A stretch of 64,000 nucleotides of DNA from JAHQVI01 sp963727575 (lineage in GTDB: Bacteria; Pseudomonadota; Alphaproteobacteria; Rhizobiales; Rhodomicrobiaceae). Position numbers and translations under genes: made by a program. The notes beneath the pieces are model-generated. The model made no database searches. It was not told the DNA's origin and worked only from the letters and a program-made list of their open reading frames with translations. Location of the stretch: the NCBI GenBank assembly GCA_963727575.1, contig CAVSIA010000030.1, positions 46,386-110,385 of the forward strand. The letters run 5' to 3'. Of this stretch, positions 18,196-29,018 are shown one piece after another. Each line of letters opens with the position of its first letter. The first letter of the stretch is position 1.

Positions 18196-19200
18196 CTAGT
18201 TGCGGCTCGCGTGCTGCAACTGTGCGGCGGCTTGCTCCTGGGCGGCCGCATGCTCATGGATCGAACGGTGTTCATCAGCTTCGATCTGAACGAACTCGTT
18301 CTTCATGATATCGACCTGGCCGGTGGTCAGGATATGGTCACCGCGGTCGCCTTGGCCGGCCGGCGCAACGCCCGTGAAGGCCACGGTCTGCAGCGACTTC
18401 TTGGAGAAATTCTCCTGAGCGAGCAGTTCCGAACTCGGCTTGTACGAGGTGTTCGAAACGACATGGACGACCTTATAGCCCTCCAGCTTCAGCTGGGTGA
18501 GGAAGGAGTCCATCGCATCGGCCGTGACATCTTTCAAGTCGTGAAACAGCAAGATGCCGCCGTGCATCCGGCGCAAGCGCACCATCGTCTGATTGATGAG
18601 CTGCTCCGGCGTAAGCCCGTGCATCGTATCGTCCGACACCACATCGACCGACCACACGCTGATATTGCGGCTGGCGAGATAGGCGATCAATTCAGGCGAA
18701 TCGTTGAGGCCTGGAAAGCGGAAGAAGGGCGCGATCGGCTCGCCGAGCGCATAGGAGGTGGCAACGAAACCCTTCTCGATCTCGACCTTGGCTTCCTCGA
18801 GCGGCAATTTGCTCAGGTCGCGCGGATGCGACCAGGTGTGTGTCGCAATCGTATGACCGCGCCGGGCGGCTTCCTTGACGCCCGCGGACATGAACACTGC
18901 CATACGGCCGACCGTGAAGAACGTCGCCTTCACGCAATGGCGGTCGAGCACTTCGAGAATGCGGTGGGTGTTCTTCGGATGCGGTCCGTCGTCGAACGTC
19001 AGCACCACTTCGTTCTTCCGAAGCGGGGCGGATTGCTTATATTGCAGACGTCCAAACTGTTTGCCGCCGGTGGAATCGATGGCGATGGTGCGGGAGAGGC
19101 CAGTCGTTCTCGGATCATCGGCACAGTCGGCGGCAAGCGCATAGGAGCTAGAGCCTGCCAGCAGAGTTGCCACCGATACGATCCTAAGCAAACGATACAT
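18196..19200 (-). CDS. Polysaccharide deacetylase (NodB-homology domain), exported
   Basis: The 334-residue protein has a signal peptide (LLRIVSVATLLAGSSSYALA) and a NodB domain with all five motifs: TFDDGP (catalytic base and metal Asp), THTWSHP (metal His), FRFPG, the WSVDVVSDD region and LLFHD. It should deacetylate N-acetylglucosamine polymers or related glycans in the periplasm. The start at 19200 has GGAAGGGGAA upstream. The C-terminal tail is Gln/Ala/His-rich. It is divergent from xth and stands alone. Confidence 0.88.
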   Translation of the reverse strand: MYRLLRIVSVATLLAGSSSYALAADCADDPRTTGLSRTIAIDSTGGKQFGRLQYKQSAPLRKNEVVLTFDDGPHPKNTHRILEVLDRHCVKATFFTVGRMAVFMSAGVKEAARRGHTIATHTWSHPRDLSKLPLEEAKVEIEKGFVATSYALGEPIAPFFRFPGLNDSPELIAYLASRNISVWSVDVVSDDTMHGLTPEQLINQTMVRLRRMHGGILLFHDLKDVTADAMDSFLTQLKLEGYKVVHVVSNTSYKPSSELLAQENFSKKSLQTVAFTGVAPAGQGDRGDHILTTGQVDIMKNEFVQIEADEHRSIHEHAAAQEQAAAQLQHASRN

Positions 19201-19389
19201 CAGTTCCCCTTCCAACGCATGACCCTGACAATCGGGTTCCATTCTGATCCGCCCCCCCGATAAGACAAGCGATATTTGGCTTCTCGGTCCGGTTGCGCAG
19301 CGCTTGTTGATTCTTTGCTACAGCTATGAAAGCCTGCCTCAAATCCACTCATTTTTCCCAACAATTCAACAATTTCACGGGCGGTTCGG

Positions 19390-20175
19390 ATGTCCTTCAA
19401 AGTTGCAACCTGGAATATCAATTCCGTAAAAATCAGGGTGGAATCCGTCGCCGACTGGCTTCGCAGCGCCCAGCCCGACGTGCTGTGCCTCCAGGAGCTG
19501 AAATGCGAAGATAAGGGCTTTCCCCGAACGATCCTTGAAGATCTTGGATACAATCTCGCGGTGTTCGGCCAGAAAACCTATAACGGCGTCGCGATCCTGT
19601 CGAAATGGCCGATCGACGATATCACGCGCGGACTGCCGACGCTGCCGGAGGACGAGCAGTCGCGCTATATCGAGGCCGTGATCGCGATGCCCGACGGCGC
19701 GGTGCGTGTCGCCTCGATTTATTTGCCGAACGGCAACCCGACCGATACGCCGAAATTCGACTACAAGCTTCGCTGGATGGCGGCATTGCGCGACCACGCC
19801 AAGGCTTTGCTCGCCTATGAGGAGCCAATGGTGCTGGCGGGCGATTACAACGTAATCCCCACGCCGGCCGACGTGTACGACCCGAAGCTTTGGGAGGGCG
19901 ATGCGCTGTTTCTGCCGGAGACGCGCGAAGCCTTCCGGCGCTTGCTCAATCTGGGACTGCGCGATGCGATCCGCCTCTGCTCCGACGATCCGGCGCTTTA
20001 CACCTTCTGGGACTATCAGGCCGGCGCGTGGCAGAAGAACAACGGCATCCGCATCGACCATCTGCTGCTCTCGCCCGAAGCGGCGGGGCGCCTGAGCCAG
20101 GCCGGCATCGACAAGCATGTCCGCGGATGGGAAAAGCCGTCCGACCATGTTCCGGTCTGGGCGGTGCTCACCTGA
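19390..20175 (+). CDS. xth: Exodeoxyribonuclease III
   Basis: The 261-residue enzyme is a full-length ExoIII/AP endonuclease for base-excision repair. Visible motifs are WNINSVKIR at the start, LQELKCEDKGFP (metal-binding Glu), GDYNVIPTPADVYDP and the C-terminal RIDHLLLS and PSDHVPVWAVLT (catalytic Asp-His). It is cytoplasmic and Mg-dependent. It converges with the ExoR-like gene across a perfect hairpin. Confidence 0.95.
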   Translation: MSFKVATWNINSVKIRVESVADWLRSAQPDVLCLQELKCEDKGFPRTILEDLGYNLAVFGQKTYNGVAILSKWPIDDITRGLPTLPEDEQSRYIEAVIAMPDGAVRVASIYLPNGNPTDTPKFDYKLRWMAALRDHAKALLAYEEPMVLAGDYNVIPTPADVYDPKLWEGDALFLPETREAFRRLLNLGLRDAIRLCSDDPALYTFWDYQAGAWQKNNGIRIDHLLLSPEAAGRLSQAGIDKHVRGWEKPSDHVPVWAVLT

Positions 20176-20194
20176 GGATTGGGAAAGGCATTCA

Positions 20195-20226
20195 ATGCGG
20201 GCGCCCGTGGAGCGGCGCGCCCGCAT
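20195..20226. terminator. Bidirectional hairpin between convergent xth and ExoR-like gene
   Basis: ATGCGGGCGC and GCGCCCGCAT form a perfect 10-bp stem with a 12-base loop, placed between the two stop codons. There is no strong U-run, so termination strength is uncertain. Confidence 0.6.
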
Positions 20227-20230
20227 AAGC

Positions 20231-21217
20231 TCAGCGATTGGTCGGCTCGGCCGCCGCCGGCGAGACATTCGCTCGGGTGGTCTGATTGCCGAAGCGGTCT
20301 GTCCCGTTGGCGATGTCGAGCTTCAGGCCTTTCAACTCGCGTGTCGGTGATTTCGACGGCGCGGGAACCTCGACCTGACCGGCGACCGTTGCCACGGTCT
20401 CCAGCGAATTGGTGTGCGGATTGCCGTGGACGCTATTCCACTTGTCGACGAGCGTCAGCGCCTCGTCCTCGATGTCCTTCGACGCGGTGATCATCGCATC
20501 GTCATACATCGAGCCGATCCAGGCCCGGTTCTCTTGCGATGTGCGTTCCTTCGCTAGCATCAGCAGAGCGAGGCCCGAGGCGGCACGGCGTTTCATCACC
20601 TTGCCTTCCCACATCATCAGGCCGAGCAGCGCCTGCGCCGGCGGGAACTGCTTGCGGGCCGCGCTATCCAGCGAGTTGATGGCAAGCGCGGTGTTCTGCG
20701 GAATGCCTTCACCGGACAGATACAGCTTGGCCAGCTCGAACAGACTTTCCGGGTCCTGCAAGATCATGCCGCCATGGAAGAACAGCTCCGCCGCCGCGCT
20801 CATATTGCGCTGCCAGCCGATCGCATTCAGCCCCTTGGCATAGCAATTGCCCGCTTTGCGGAACGCCGCGCCGACGGGGCCGGCGAGCGGATGGAAACGG
20901 TCCACCTTCTCATGGCTGTCGACGATGCTGGTGTAGATTTCGCAGGCCTTGACCCGGTCCTGAGGGACCATCTTTCCCTGGTCATAGACATCCGCCAAGC
21001 GAAGGGACGCGGCAACATTGCCCCGTCCGGCCGCTTTTTCGAGCGCGGCAAGTCCCACGTCCGGCTGCCCGGTTTGAAAAGCCGCTTCCGCCACGCGCAG
21101 CTCATCCGAACCAAACACCACCGGCGACTCTGACGCGACGCTAACGCCTACCGATACGCAACTCAGCGCGAGCGCTGAAACTATTCCGAAGACCTGCCGC
21201 ATGCTACTGATCCGCAT
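20231..21217 (-). CDS. Exported Sel1-repeat protein, ExoR-like
   Basis: The ~328-residue protein has a signal peptide (MRQVFGIVSALALSCVSVGV...ASE) followed by Sel1/TPR repeats: NVAASLRLADVYDQGKMVP, FELAKLYLSGEGIPQN and AQALLGLMMWEGKVM. Layout and repeat spacing resemble ExoR of Sinorhizobium, a periplasmic inhibitor of the ExoS-ChvI sensor system controlling exopolysaccharide and motility. It is longer than ExoR (~270) and has an extra C-terminal tail rich in Thr, Pro and Asn. The ATG at 21217 and the in-frame ATG at 21202 are both possible starts. Confidence 0.7.
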   Translation of the reverse strand: MRISSMRQVFGIVSALALSCVSVGVSVASESPVVFGSDELRVAEAAFQTGQPDVGLAALEKAAGRGNVAASLRLADVYDQGKMVPQDRVKACEIYTSIVDSHEKVDRFHPLAGPVGAAFRKAGNCYAKGLNAIGWQRNMSAAAELFFHGGMILQDPESLFELAKLYLSGEGIPQNTALAINSLDSAARKQFPPAQALLGLMMWEGKVMKRRAASGLALLMLAKERTSQENRAWIGSMYDDAMITASKDIEDEALTLVDKWNSVHGNPHTNSLETVATVAGQVEVPAPSKSPTRELKGLKLDIANGTDRFGNQTTRANVSPAAAEPTNR

Positions 21218-22200
21218 AACAGATTGTTTCTTTTTTTGCCCTCGGATGGGTTGCCGACCCCATCCTTGCGGAACCGGTGTTCCGCGCATTCCCTGCAAAC
21301 GCCCCGATCTCACCCGCATTCCAAGGCGCCGACCCGCCTTCAACAACACCCGCACCGCGACACAGCATGCCGAACATTCCGCCCGCGAAAGTTCGCCCCA
21401 CACCAACTTTTCCATCGACTACGGCCACGGCGAATCCTTTGAGTCGGCCAGCCAGAATGCATTCATCGTACCGCACGATACGGGGCATATTGAGGCAAAC
21501 CCTGGCCATCATCGTGTCAGACAGCCATTTCTCGCGGCCGTTGCAATCCGGACTCACCCCGCCCGAGGCGGCACCGATCCGCGGCGCGACGCATTCGGCG
21601 GCATGCTCCGCGCTCGCCGCCATCCGGTGCGCCGGTGAAACATCACCCGCTTCATCACCGCCCGCCACGGCTTCGTTCGGCTGCGGCGCGCAGTAACGCT
21701 GGTCACGAAGCTGACCCTCCGGTGCCGGCAAAACATGTCGGTCCGAAAGCGGCTTCTTGTTGAATAGTTCCACGTTCATCAGGGCGCTATTCCACTAAAC
21801 ATGAAGCTTAATTTTGCTACTCAGAAATCATCTTACCGAATGACGGCGCTTGCGCCTGCCTTAGAGCAAAATCGTTCAAATTTTCTGTAACTTAAAGTAT
21901 CTGCATCCCGAGCTATGCACCCTCGGTTGTCCAATGGTCGGGGACCTTTATGGCGCAAAAGAGGCAGTAATGCCGCAGTGCGTGGCCTATACGCAACAGA
22001 GCCATTCAAAGCCGTGTGATCCCGAGTGCAGGCAAGAGGCAACCGGCGCAGCAAGGCGCCGGCTTTTTGCGCGATCGTGGCTTTGATGCAACTGAGAGCG
22101 GATCGGGAAACGGGGACTCCGGTGTCCCCTCAGATTGCGCGGCGCGCAAATATAGAGCGGGGCGGCGGCGGCCGCGTATCTCGGTCCCGAATAACCCGCG
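21218..22200. other. ~980-bp region without a convincing gene
   Basis: Several overlapping frames of 140-190 codons are open on both strands (for example 21204-21779 on the minus strand), but none has a recognisable domain, a good ribosome site or consistent codon bias. Segment 21830-22040 is less GC-rich and ends in an intrinsic terminator on the plus strand (22043-22067), which suggests a small RNA rather than a protein gene. Confidence 0.5.
22043..22067 (+). terminator. Intrinsic terminator with no protein gene upstream
   Basis: CCGGCGC-AGCAAG-GCGCCGG is a perfect 7-bp stem followed by CTTTTT on the plus strand. Both flanking protein genes are on the minus strand, so it probably ends a non-coding transcript starting somewhere in 21850-21980. 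Confidence 0.75.
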
Positions 22201-25173
22201 CTATGCGGCGGCTTGCAGCCGTTTGAGCGCCTCGTCGAGACGCTTCTGCGCCTCCGACGCCTGGACCCGTCTTTCGCGGTTCTCCTCGACGACGTGCTCG
22301 GGCGCACGCGAGGTAAACTTCTCATCGGAGAGCTTTTGATCGAGCTTTTCGATCTCGCCGCGCATCCGGTCAATTTCCCGCTTCAGCCGCTCGCTCTCGG
22401 CCTCCAGATCGATCACGCCGGCCAGCGGCAGCGCCAGCACGGCGTCCTTCATCACGATCTGTACCGCGCCTTTCGGGGGCGCCTTTTCGAAGGCGATCGA
22501 GTCCAGCCGCGCAAGGCGCGACAGCGTTTCGATATGCTTTTCGGCACGCGTCCTGACGTCTTTCGACGCCCCGCAGATCAGCAGCGGGATCTGCGCCGCG
22601 GGCGGCACGTTCATCTCCGAACGCACTGAACGGACTTCGGAAATCAGGTCGATGACCCAGGCCATCTCCGCATCGGCGGCTGCGTCCTGAAGCCCCGACA
22701 GCGCTGGCCAGTCCGCCAGAATCAACATGCTGTCGCGCCCGCCGCGCCTCGCCGATACTCTGCCAGAGCGCTTCGGTGATGAAGGGCTTGAACGGATGCA
22801 GCATGATCAGAATGGTGTCGAGCGCCCAGGCGAACATGGCTTGAGTCTCGGCCTTCGCGGCTTCGTCGGCGCCGCCCAGGATCGGCTTGGCCAGTTCCAG
22901 ATACCAGTCGCAGAAGGTATGCCAGACGAAATGATAGATCGCGCCGGCCGCCTCGTTGAAGCGGTGCTGCTCGATGCCTTCGGTGACGGCTGCGGCGGTG
23001 CGCTCGACCTCGCCTGCGATCCAGCGGTTGACGGTTTGTTTCGCCGCCTTCGGCTTGAACGCCTTGGCCGGCAGACAGCCGTTCATTTCGCCGAAACGGG
23101 CGGCATTCCAGAGCTTGGTCGCGAAATTGCGATAGCCCTCGATGCGCGCCATGGACAGCTTCACGTCGCGTCCCTGGGCCGCCATCGCGGCGAGCGTGAA
23201 GCGCAGCGCGTCGGCGCCGTAGCCTTCGATGCCGTTCGGGTAATCCTTCTTCGTGTCGCGCTCGATCCGCTTGCGGTCGTCCTTCTTCGCGAGCGCGGCG
23301 ACACGCTTCTCGATGAGATCGTCGAGCGTCACGCCGTCGATAATGTCGAGCGGGTCCATGACGTTGCCCTTGGACTTCGACATCTTCTGCCCCTTCTCGT
23401 CGCGGACGAGGGCATGGATGTAGACCGTCGGGAACGGCACGTCCTTCATGACATAGAGGCCCATCATCATCATCCGGGCGACCCAGAAGAAGATGATGTC
23501 GAAGCCGGTGACGAGCACCGCGTTCGGGTAGTAGCGCTTCAACTCCGGCGTCTCTTCCGGCCAGCCGAGCGTCGAGAACGGCCAGAGCGCGGAGGAAAAC
23601 CAGGTGTCGAGCACGTCCGGGATCGCGCCAGATATATATTTTGTTATTGTCTGCGTAAGATGAATTTAAAGCCTCTTGAAAGCTATCAACGATTTTAACA
23701 TCTGCCCCATAATATCCCTGCGCCTGACGAAGTGCGTCGTCTTCTATAGTTGAAATAAAACGAGCAAGTTCTTGATCCTGAAAAGCGGGATAGGAGACGT
23801 CTAAATTGCTTTGAGGATTTTTGTTTTTTTTGGGACCATACCACGCCGGAATGCGATGCCCCCACCACAGCTGGCGCGAGATGCACCACGGCTCGATATT
23901 CTCAAGCCACTGGAAATATGTCTTCTCCCAGTTCTTGCGGCACGAATTTCGTGTCGCCATTGCGGACGGCTTCCAGCGCGGGCGCGGCCAGCGTCTTGGC
24001 GTCGGCGAACCACTGGTCTGTCAGATAAGGCTCGATGACGACGCCGGACCGGTCGCCAAAAGGCTGCATGATGCGTCTTGTCCTCGACCTGGATCATCAG
24101 GCCGCGCTCAGTCGAGATCGGCGACAATCGCCTTACGCGCCTCGAAGCGGTCCATGCCGCGATATTTCTTGGGCACGTAATCGGCGTCCAGCATCCGCGC
24201 CTTGGTGTCCATCAGGACATACATCGGCAGATCGTGACGCTTGGCGACCTTGATAGTCGTTGAAGTCATGCGCGCCGGTGATCTTCACCGCGCCGGAGCC
24301 GAAATGCGGGTCCGGATATTCGTCGGCGACAACAGGGATATAGCGCTCGGCGAGCGGCAGCAGCACGCGCTTGCCGACGATCGGCGCATAGCGCTCGTCG
24401 CTCGGGTGAACCGCAACCGCGCCGTCGCCCAGCATCGTCTCGGGGCGCGTCGTGGCGATGGCGATATAGTCGCGCTGCTCGCGGAAGCGTGATGTTGCCG
24501 TCCGCGTCCTTCTCGACATATTCGTAGGTCTCGCCGTTTTCCAGCGGGTATTTGAAGTGCCAGAAATGGCCGTCGACCTCCATGGTTCTCGACTTCGAGA
24601 TCGGAAATCGCGGTTTCGAAATGCGGGTCCCAGTTGACGAGGCGCTTGTCGCGGTAGATCAGCCCTTCCTGGTAGAGCTGGACGAAGACCTTGCAGCACC
24701 GCGTCCGACAGGCCCTCATCCATGGTGAAGCGCTCGCGCGACCAGTCGCAGGACGCGCCAAGCCGCTTGAGCTGGCCGATGATCGTGCCGCCCGATTCCT
24801 CCTTCCACTCCCAGATGCGCTCGACGAACGCCTCGCGGCCCATGGCTCGCGGCGATCAGGCTCCTGGCGCTCCATCAATTGACGTTCGACGACCATCTGC
24901 GTGGCGATGCCGGCATGGTCGGTGCCCGGCTGCCAGAGCACGTCCTTGCCGCGCATCCGCTCGAAGCGGATCAGGATGTCCTGCAAGAGTGTTGTTGAGC
25001 GCGTGGCCCATATGCAGCGAGCCGGTCACGTTCGGCGGCGGGATGACGATGCAGAACGGTTGCGCCGAATTGGCGTCATTGTTCTTCGAGCCGGCGCGAA
25101 AGGCACCGGACTCTTCCCACTGACGGTAAATCGAAGCCTCGATTTCCGCGGGCTTGTAATGTTTTTCGAGCAT
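22201..25173 (-). CDS. valS: Valine--tRNA ligase (about ten frameshifts, AT-rich internal segment)
   Basis: This essential enzyme charges tRNA-Val. The start at 25173 gives MLEKHYKPAEIEAS; the HIGH motif appears as GSLHMGHALN, the KMSKS motif as GQKMSKSKGN, and the C-terminal coiled coil (RMRGEIEKLDQKL) is intact. The gene is split by about ten single-base shifts (for example near 22735, 23615, 23930, 24066, 24250, 24490, 24590, 24700, 24850, 24985), yet every piece is conserved, so they are most likely sequence errors. Between WWGHRIPAWYG and DVLDTWFSS lies an unusual AT-rich ~70-residue segment (see findings). Confidence 0.9.
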
Positions 25174-25320
25174 TGCAGGACGATCGATTAAAGGAAATCC
25201 GCTATTGCCGAGCACTTAATCGCGAGCAGGATTAAGCGTCAACCCGCTCTGTCGGATTGCCGGTGCGAAAGACCGGGAATTCGTGCAAATCAACGCCGCG
25301 CGACGCCTTGTGCGCGCAGC

Positions 25321-27076
25321 TCAGCGAGACTTCCCTGTCGTGTCGCTGAGTTCCTCGCGTACCGCCTTCTCGACGATCCGCGGCAGGTTGTCGTTCAGCC
25401 ATTGAACGATCAGAGGCTTGATCATTTCCTTGATGCTGTCTTCCAGACCTGCGGGAAAGCTGAAATCAGCGCCGGGCGACGCCACGACCTGGGCCGGATC
25501 ATGCGGCGGCAGCTCGGCCGCCGGAGCCTGAAACTGCGGCGGAACGGCGGGCTGCTGCGCTGCGGGTGCGGGCTCGGCCTGTTTCATCTCGCGCCGCGGC
25601 GGCGACAGCTCGGCATCGAGCGCTGCGTATGCCGCCGATGGGTCTTCGAACATAGCATCCGCATGGCGGGGAAAAGCGCGATCCGTGCGATCCGAGGCCG
25701 GTTTCGGCTGGTCGAGCCCATGGTCTGCCGAAGTCTCGGCCGGCTCGGGCTCCGGCTTCGCGGACGGTGTAGCCGCCTGCGGCGCCTCGCTGCTCACTCC
25801 GAACGGCAGGAACTCCGGATCGGGTGGAAACGGCAGGTCGGGAAGATCCTCGTCCGCGGCGGATGCTGCGGCAACCTCATCGTCGAAGTCGTCCTCATCG
25901 TGGCGGTCATGATCGGTCTGGGCCAGAGCCAACTCCAGCGAATCGGCGATCTGGTCCATGAACGGCTTATCGGCATGAAGTGCGCTGGCGACCGAGGGCG
26001 CCCCCAGCTTCTCGGAGGCAAAGTCGGCAACGGTCTCGCGCGCCAGCTTGGCCGCCTTGCCCTTCGCACCTTCGCGCTGGTCAGAATCGGCGCCCGCGGC
26101 ATCGCTTTGCTGCGTACCGCTGCCGAATACACGCGTCAGAAAATCGCCGACAAAACTCTTTTCGTCGTCGAGATCGTCCTCATTTCCATCGGAGATGGTC
26201 GGTGAAGAAGGGGCTGGCGCCGCGCCGGCCGTTTCGTCGGCGGCATAGGGAAACGGCAGGGCCGGTCCGGATTCGGGGACGGGCATCTGCACGCCCTCGG
26301 CCCATTGATCGCGACCCGCTATGCCGCGCTGGTGTTCGGGCGCCTCGTCCTGGGGCTCGATGGATTGCACCGGGGGAACAGGCTGCCTCGAACCGCGGTC
26401 GCCCTCAAGCCGCCTTGCCGACCAGACCGGACGGGAATGCGTCCGCGACGGCGCCTGCTGTGCGGTCGGCTTCGGCGGCGCGGCGTCCCTTGGTTCGGTG
26501 GAGTGCGCTGCGGAGGCAGGTTGCGGAGCCGGCTCGGCGGCAAATCCACTTTGCCGCGCGGGAGGCATGAATCCCCGCACCGCCGGAATGTCGTCGTCCT
26601 CGGCTTCGAAATGCTGCGGCTCGCCAGCGGCGCCACGGTCCCCGGAGGACAACCGATCGACCTCGGCCGCGACATTCGAGAACACGCTATCGAGGCGGCG
26701 GCCGGGCGGCGCATCGGCGTTCGGGCGGTCCCGGCCAAAATGCCCGGTGCTTTCTACTTCGTCGGGTTCATCGCCGGCTGGCGCGGCGAAGGCGCTCTTG
26801 TGCGGCTGCGTGCTCTTCGAGCATGAAATCTTCTGTCAGTTCGAGGATCTCGTCCTCGCTCTCGGCGCGCGGGACTTCGAATGGATCGGATGCCTCGAAA
26901 CGCGGCTGGTCGTCGTCCTCGGAATGCTGGCGGGCGCGCGGATCTGTTGCGGTGCGGGGAAACGCGTGATCGGCGGCCGAGCTTTTACCATGCACGCCGT
27001 CATCCGCGATGATCCGGCAAATCGAGGCCAGGATCTCTTCGATTGAGGGCTCGGTTGATTGCTCTGGCTTTCGCAT
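25321..27076 (-). CDS. popZ: Polar organizing protein PopZ (DUF2497), long linker, frameshifted
   Basis: PopZ forms a polar matrix that anchors chromosome and signalling proteins. The N-terminal helix SIEEILASICRIIADD and the C-terminal oligomerisation helices (LEDSIKEMIKPLIVQWLND, NLPRIVEKAVREEL) are both present but in different frames, joined by a one-base shift near 26790. Between them is a very long acidic, Pro/Ala-rich linker. The total is about 585 residues, much longer than Caulobacter PopZ (177). The ATG at 27076 is preceded by GGAGGT. It lies between tolC and valS, the usual Rhizobiales order. Confidence 0.85.
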
Positions 27077-27253
27077 CAATACCTCCGCCGTCCACGAACG
27101 GCATGCTGTGCCCGGCGCCCACCGGGATCACCTATGCATCGCACAAATGCGTACAAGATGGGAGCGATGAATTATCGTTTAACAACAACACCGCTCCCCC
27201 AGTTCCGCATTATGAGCAACTCGGGAGGCACACTCAACTCTTAGGAGAGAAAT

Positions 27254-28771
27254 TCACCGCCAGTGTTCGGTATAGGCAGGACCGTCGCCCGAGGGCTGAT
27301 GCGGCTTCCTGCCGGGCGCTGTGACGGGAGCGACGACCGGCTCCGCTTCGCTCTCTTCAACCGTTGTGCTCCAGCCGATCCACTGATGTTTCACCTCGCG
27401 ATAATGCTGCGTGGGATCGTATTGCTCGACCTGGAGACTGACGGAGGCCGCGGAGAGATGGCCGACCGCGGAGATCAGCGAATAGGAAGCGACGACGAAA
27501 TTACGACGCGATGTTGCAAGATTGACACGCGCAGTCAGCAATTCCTGCTCGCTGTTCAAAACGTCGAGAACCGTGCGCTGACCGACCTTTTCTTCTTCGC
27601 GAACGCCTTCGAGCGCCACCTGGCTCGCATTCACCTGCGCTTCGTCCGACGCGATCTGAGCCCGCGAGGCGGTGTAATCGCCCCATGCGGAGATCACCGT
27701 GGCCCGAACCGATTCCCGCGCCTCGTCGATCTGATGGCGAAGCTGCGAACGGGTCTCGATATTCTGACGAATCCGGGCCGAGACTTCACCGGCCTGATAG
27801 ATCGGCACGGTGAGCACGCCCGTGACCGTGGCGACGTCCTGACGGTCGGCGCCGATCGAGGACTGCCCGCCCTCGGTGCGGCTGTAGCTCGCCTGAAGAT
27901 TGACGGAGGGCAGCAGCTCGCCCTTGGTCTGCTTGATCAGATGATCCTGCGAGCGCTCGCGGAACAAGGCGGCCAGGATCTGCGGATTCTCACCCTCGCC
28001 GGTCGCCAGGGCTTCGTCGAGCGAGCGCGGCAATGCGCGCGCCGCGCCGGGATTCTTTACATTGGACGGCATGTGGCCGACGAGCTGGGCATAGACGGCG
28101 CGGCTTGCCTGCAACTGCGCACGGGCGGCGCTGATCGCCGACGACGCACCGCTTGCCCGCGCGCGGGCCTGGGCGACGTCGGTCTTGGTGACCTCGCCGA
28201 CTTCGAATCGATCCTGCGTGGCCCGAAGCTGCTCCTGGAGCACTTTCAGATTGTTCTGCTGAAGCGAGAGCACGGCCTGGTCGCGGACAACGTTGACATA
28301 GGCAGTCACGGCGTTCAGCAGCACCTGCTGCTCGATCGAGCGCAGATCTTCGCGGCCAGCTTCGACGATCGCTTCGGCGCCCTTGACGGCGTTGAGCGTG
28401 CGGAAGCCGCTAAAGACCGGCTGGCTCAGTGTGACGGAGTAGCTGCGGGGCTCGATGTTCCCCGCCGTGCCGGGAATGTTGGTGTCGCTGCGCTGCCAGC
28501 TTTGCGTGACCTCGCCTCCAACCGTGGGGCGAAAGCCTGACCTCGCACGAGGCACCTCCTCATCCGTCGCCCGGAGCTGCGCACGCGCCGCCTTCAGGCT
28601 GGGATTGAACAGGTAAGCCGCGGATAAAGCGTCCTGCAAGCTCTCAGCACGCGCGGTGCTGCCCGGAACAAAAAGCGCTGACGCGAAAAAAACTGCCGCC
28701 AGAGTTCTTGCGAACCCCGACCTACGTACCTTGTGAACCGCCGCTGATATCGTCTCAGGTCCGCACTGCAT
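27254..28771 (-). CDS. tolC: TolC-family outer membrane efflux/secretion channel
   Basis: The ~505-residue protein forms the trimeric outer-membrane duct for type I secretion and efflux pumps. From the ATG at 28771 there is a signal peptide (LAAVFFASALFVPGSTARA), then the two internal repeats typical of TolC (ESLQDALSAAYLFNPSLKAA; LDEALATGEGENPQILAAL), long coiled segments and a C-terminal Pro-rich tail. Longer starts up to 28951 add unlikely sequence. No periplasmic adaptor or pump is adjacent, so it serves systems encoded elsewhere. Confidence 0.9.
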   Translation of the reverse strand: MQCGPETISAAVHKVRRSGFARTLAAVFFASALFVPGSTARAESLQDALSAAYLFNPSLKAARAQLRATDEEVPRARSGFRPTVGGEVTQSWQRSDTNIPGTAGNIEPRSYSVTLSQPVFSGFRTLNAVKGAEAIVEAGREDLRSIEQQVLLNAVTAYVNVVRDQAVLSLQQNNLKVLQEQLRATQDRFEVGEVTKTDVAQARARASGASSAISAARAQLQASRAVYAQLVGHMPSNVKNPGAARALPRSLDEALATGEGENPQILAALFRERSQDHLIKQTKGELLPSVNLQASYSRTEGGQSSIGADRQDVATVTGVLTVPIYQAGEVSARIRQNIETRSQLRHQIDEARESVRATVISAWGDYTASRAQIASDEAQVNASQVALEGVREEEKVGQRTVLDVLNSEQELLTARVNLATSRRNFVVASYSLISAVGHLSAASVSLQVEQYDPTQHYREVKHQWIGWSTTVEESEAEPVVAPVTAPGRKPHQPSGDGPAYTEHWR

Positions 28772-29018
28772 GCCTGCCTGATCCCTTCGAAGCACTTGGT
28801 CGAATGCCAGGAGGGGGCACCCCGAATTATCGCTCACCCTCATCTTGGAATCACAATTAATGATCGCGGACGGAGAGGGGAAGGCGAAAAGGCACGAATG
28901 AGGCGTTAACGAGCCGTTTTTCAGGTCTCGTTGCTTTTTTGCCGCGTTCACACGCTAGGGTTGTTAGAAGGTGAAGGCAGGCTTGGCTTCGAAGCCCGGC
29001 AGAAGCGGGGCGCCGGCG

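Noticed and set aside
21204..21779. 191-codon frame on the minus strand
   Set aside because: No domain, no ribosome site, overlapping open frames in all directions; kept only as a note in the region entry.
22727..23698. 323-codon open frame on the plus strand over valS
   Set aside because: Shadow of valS; codon third positions follow the valS strand.
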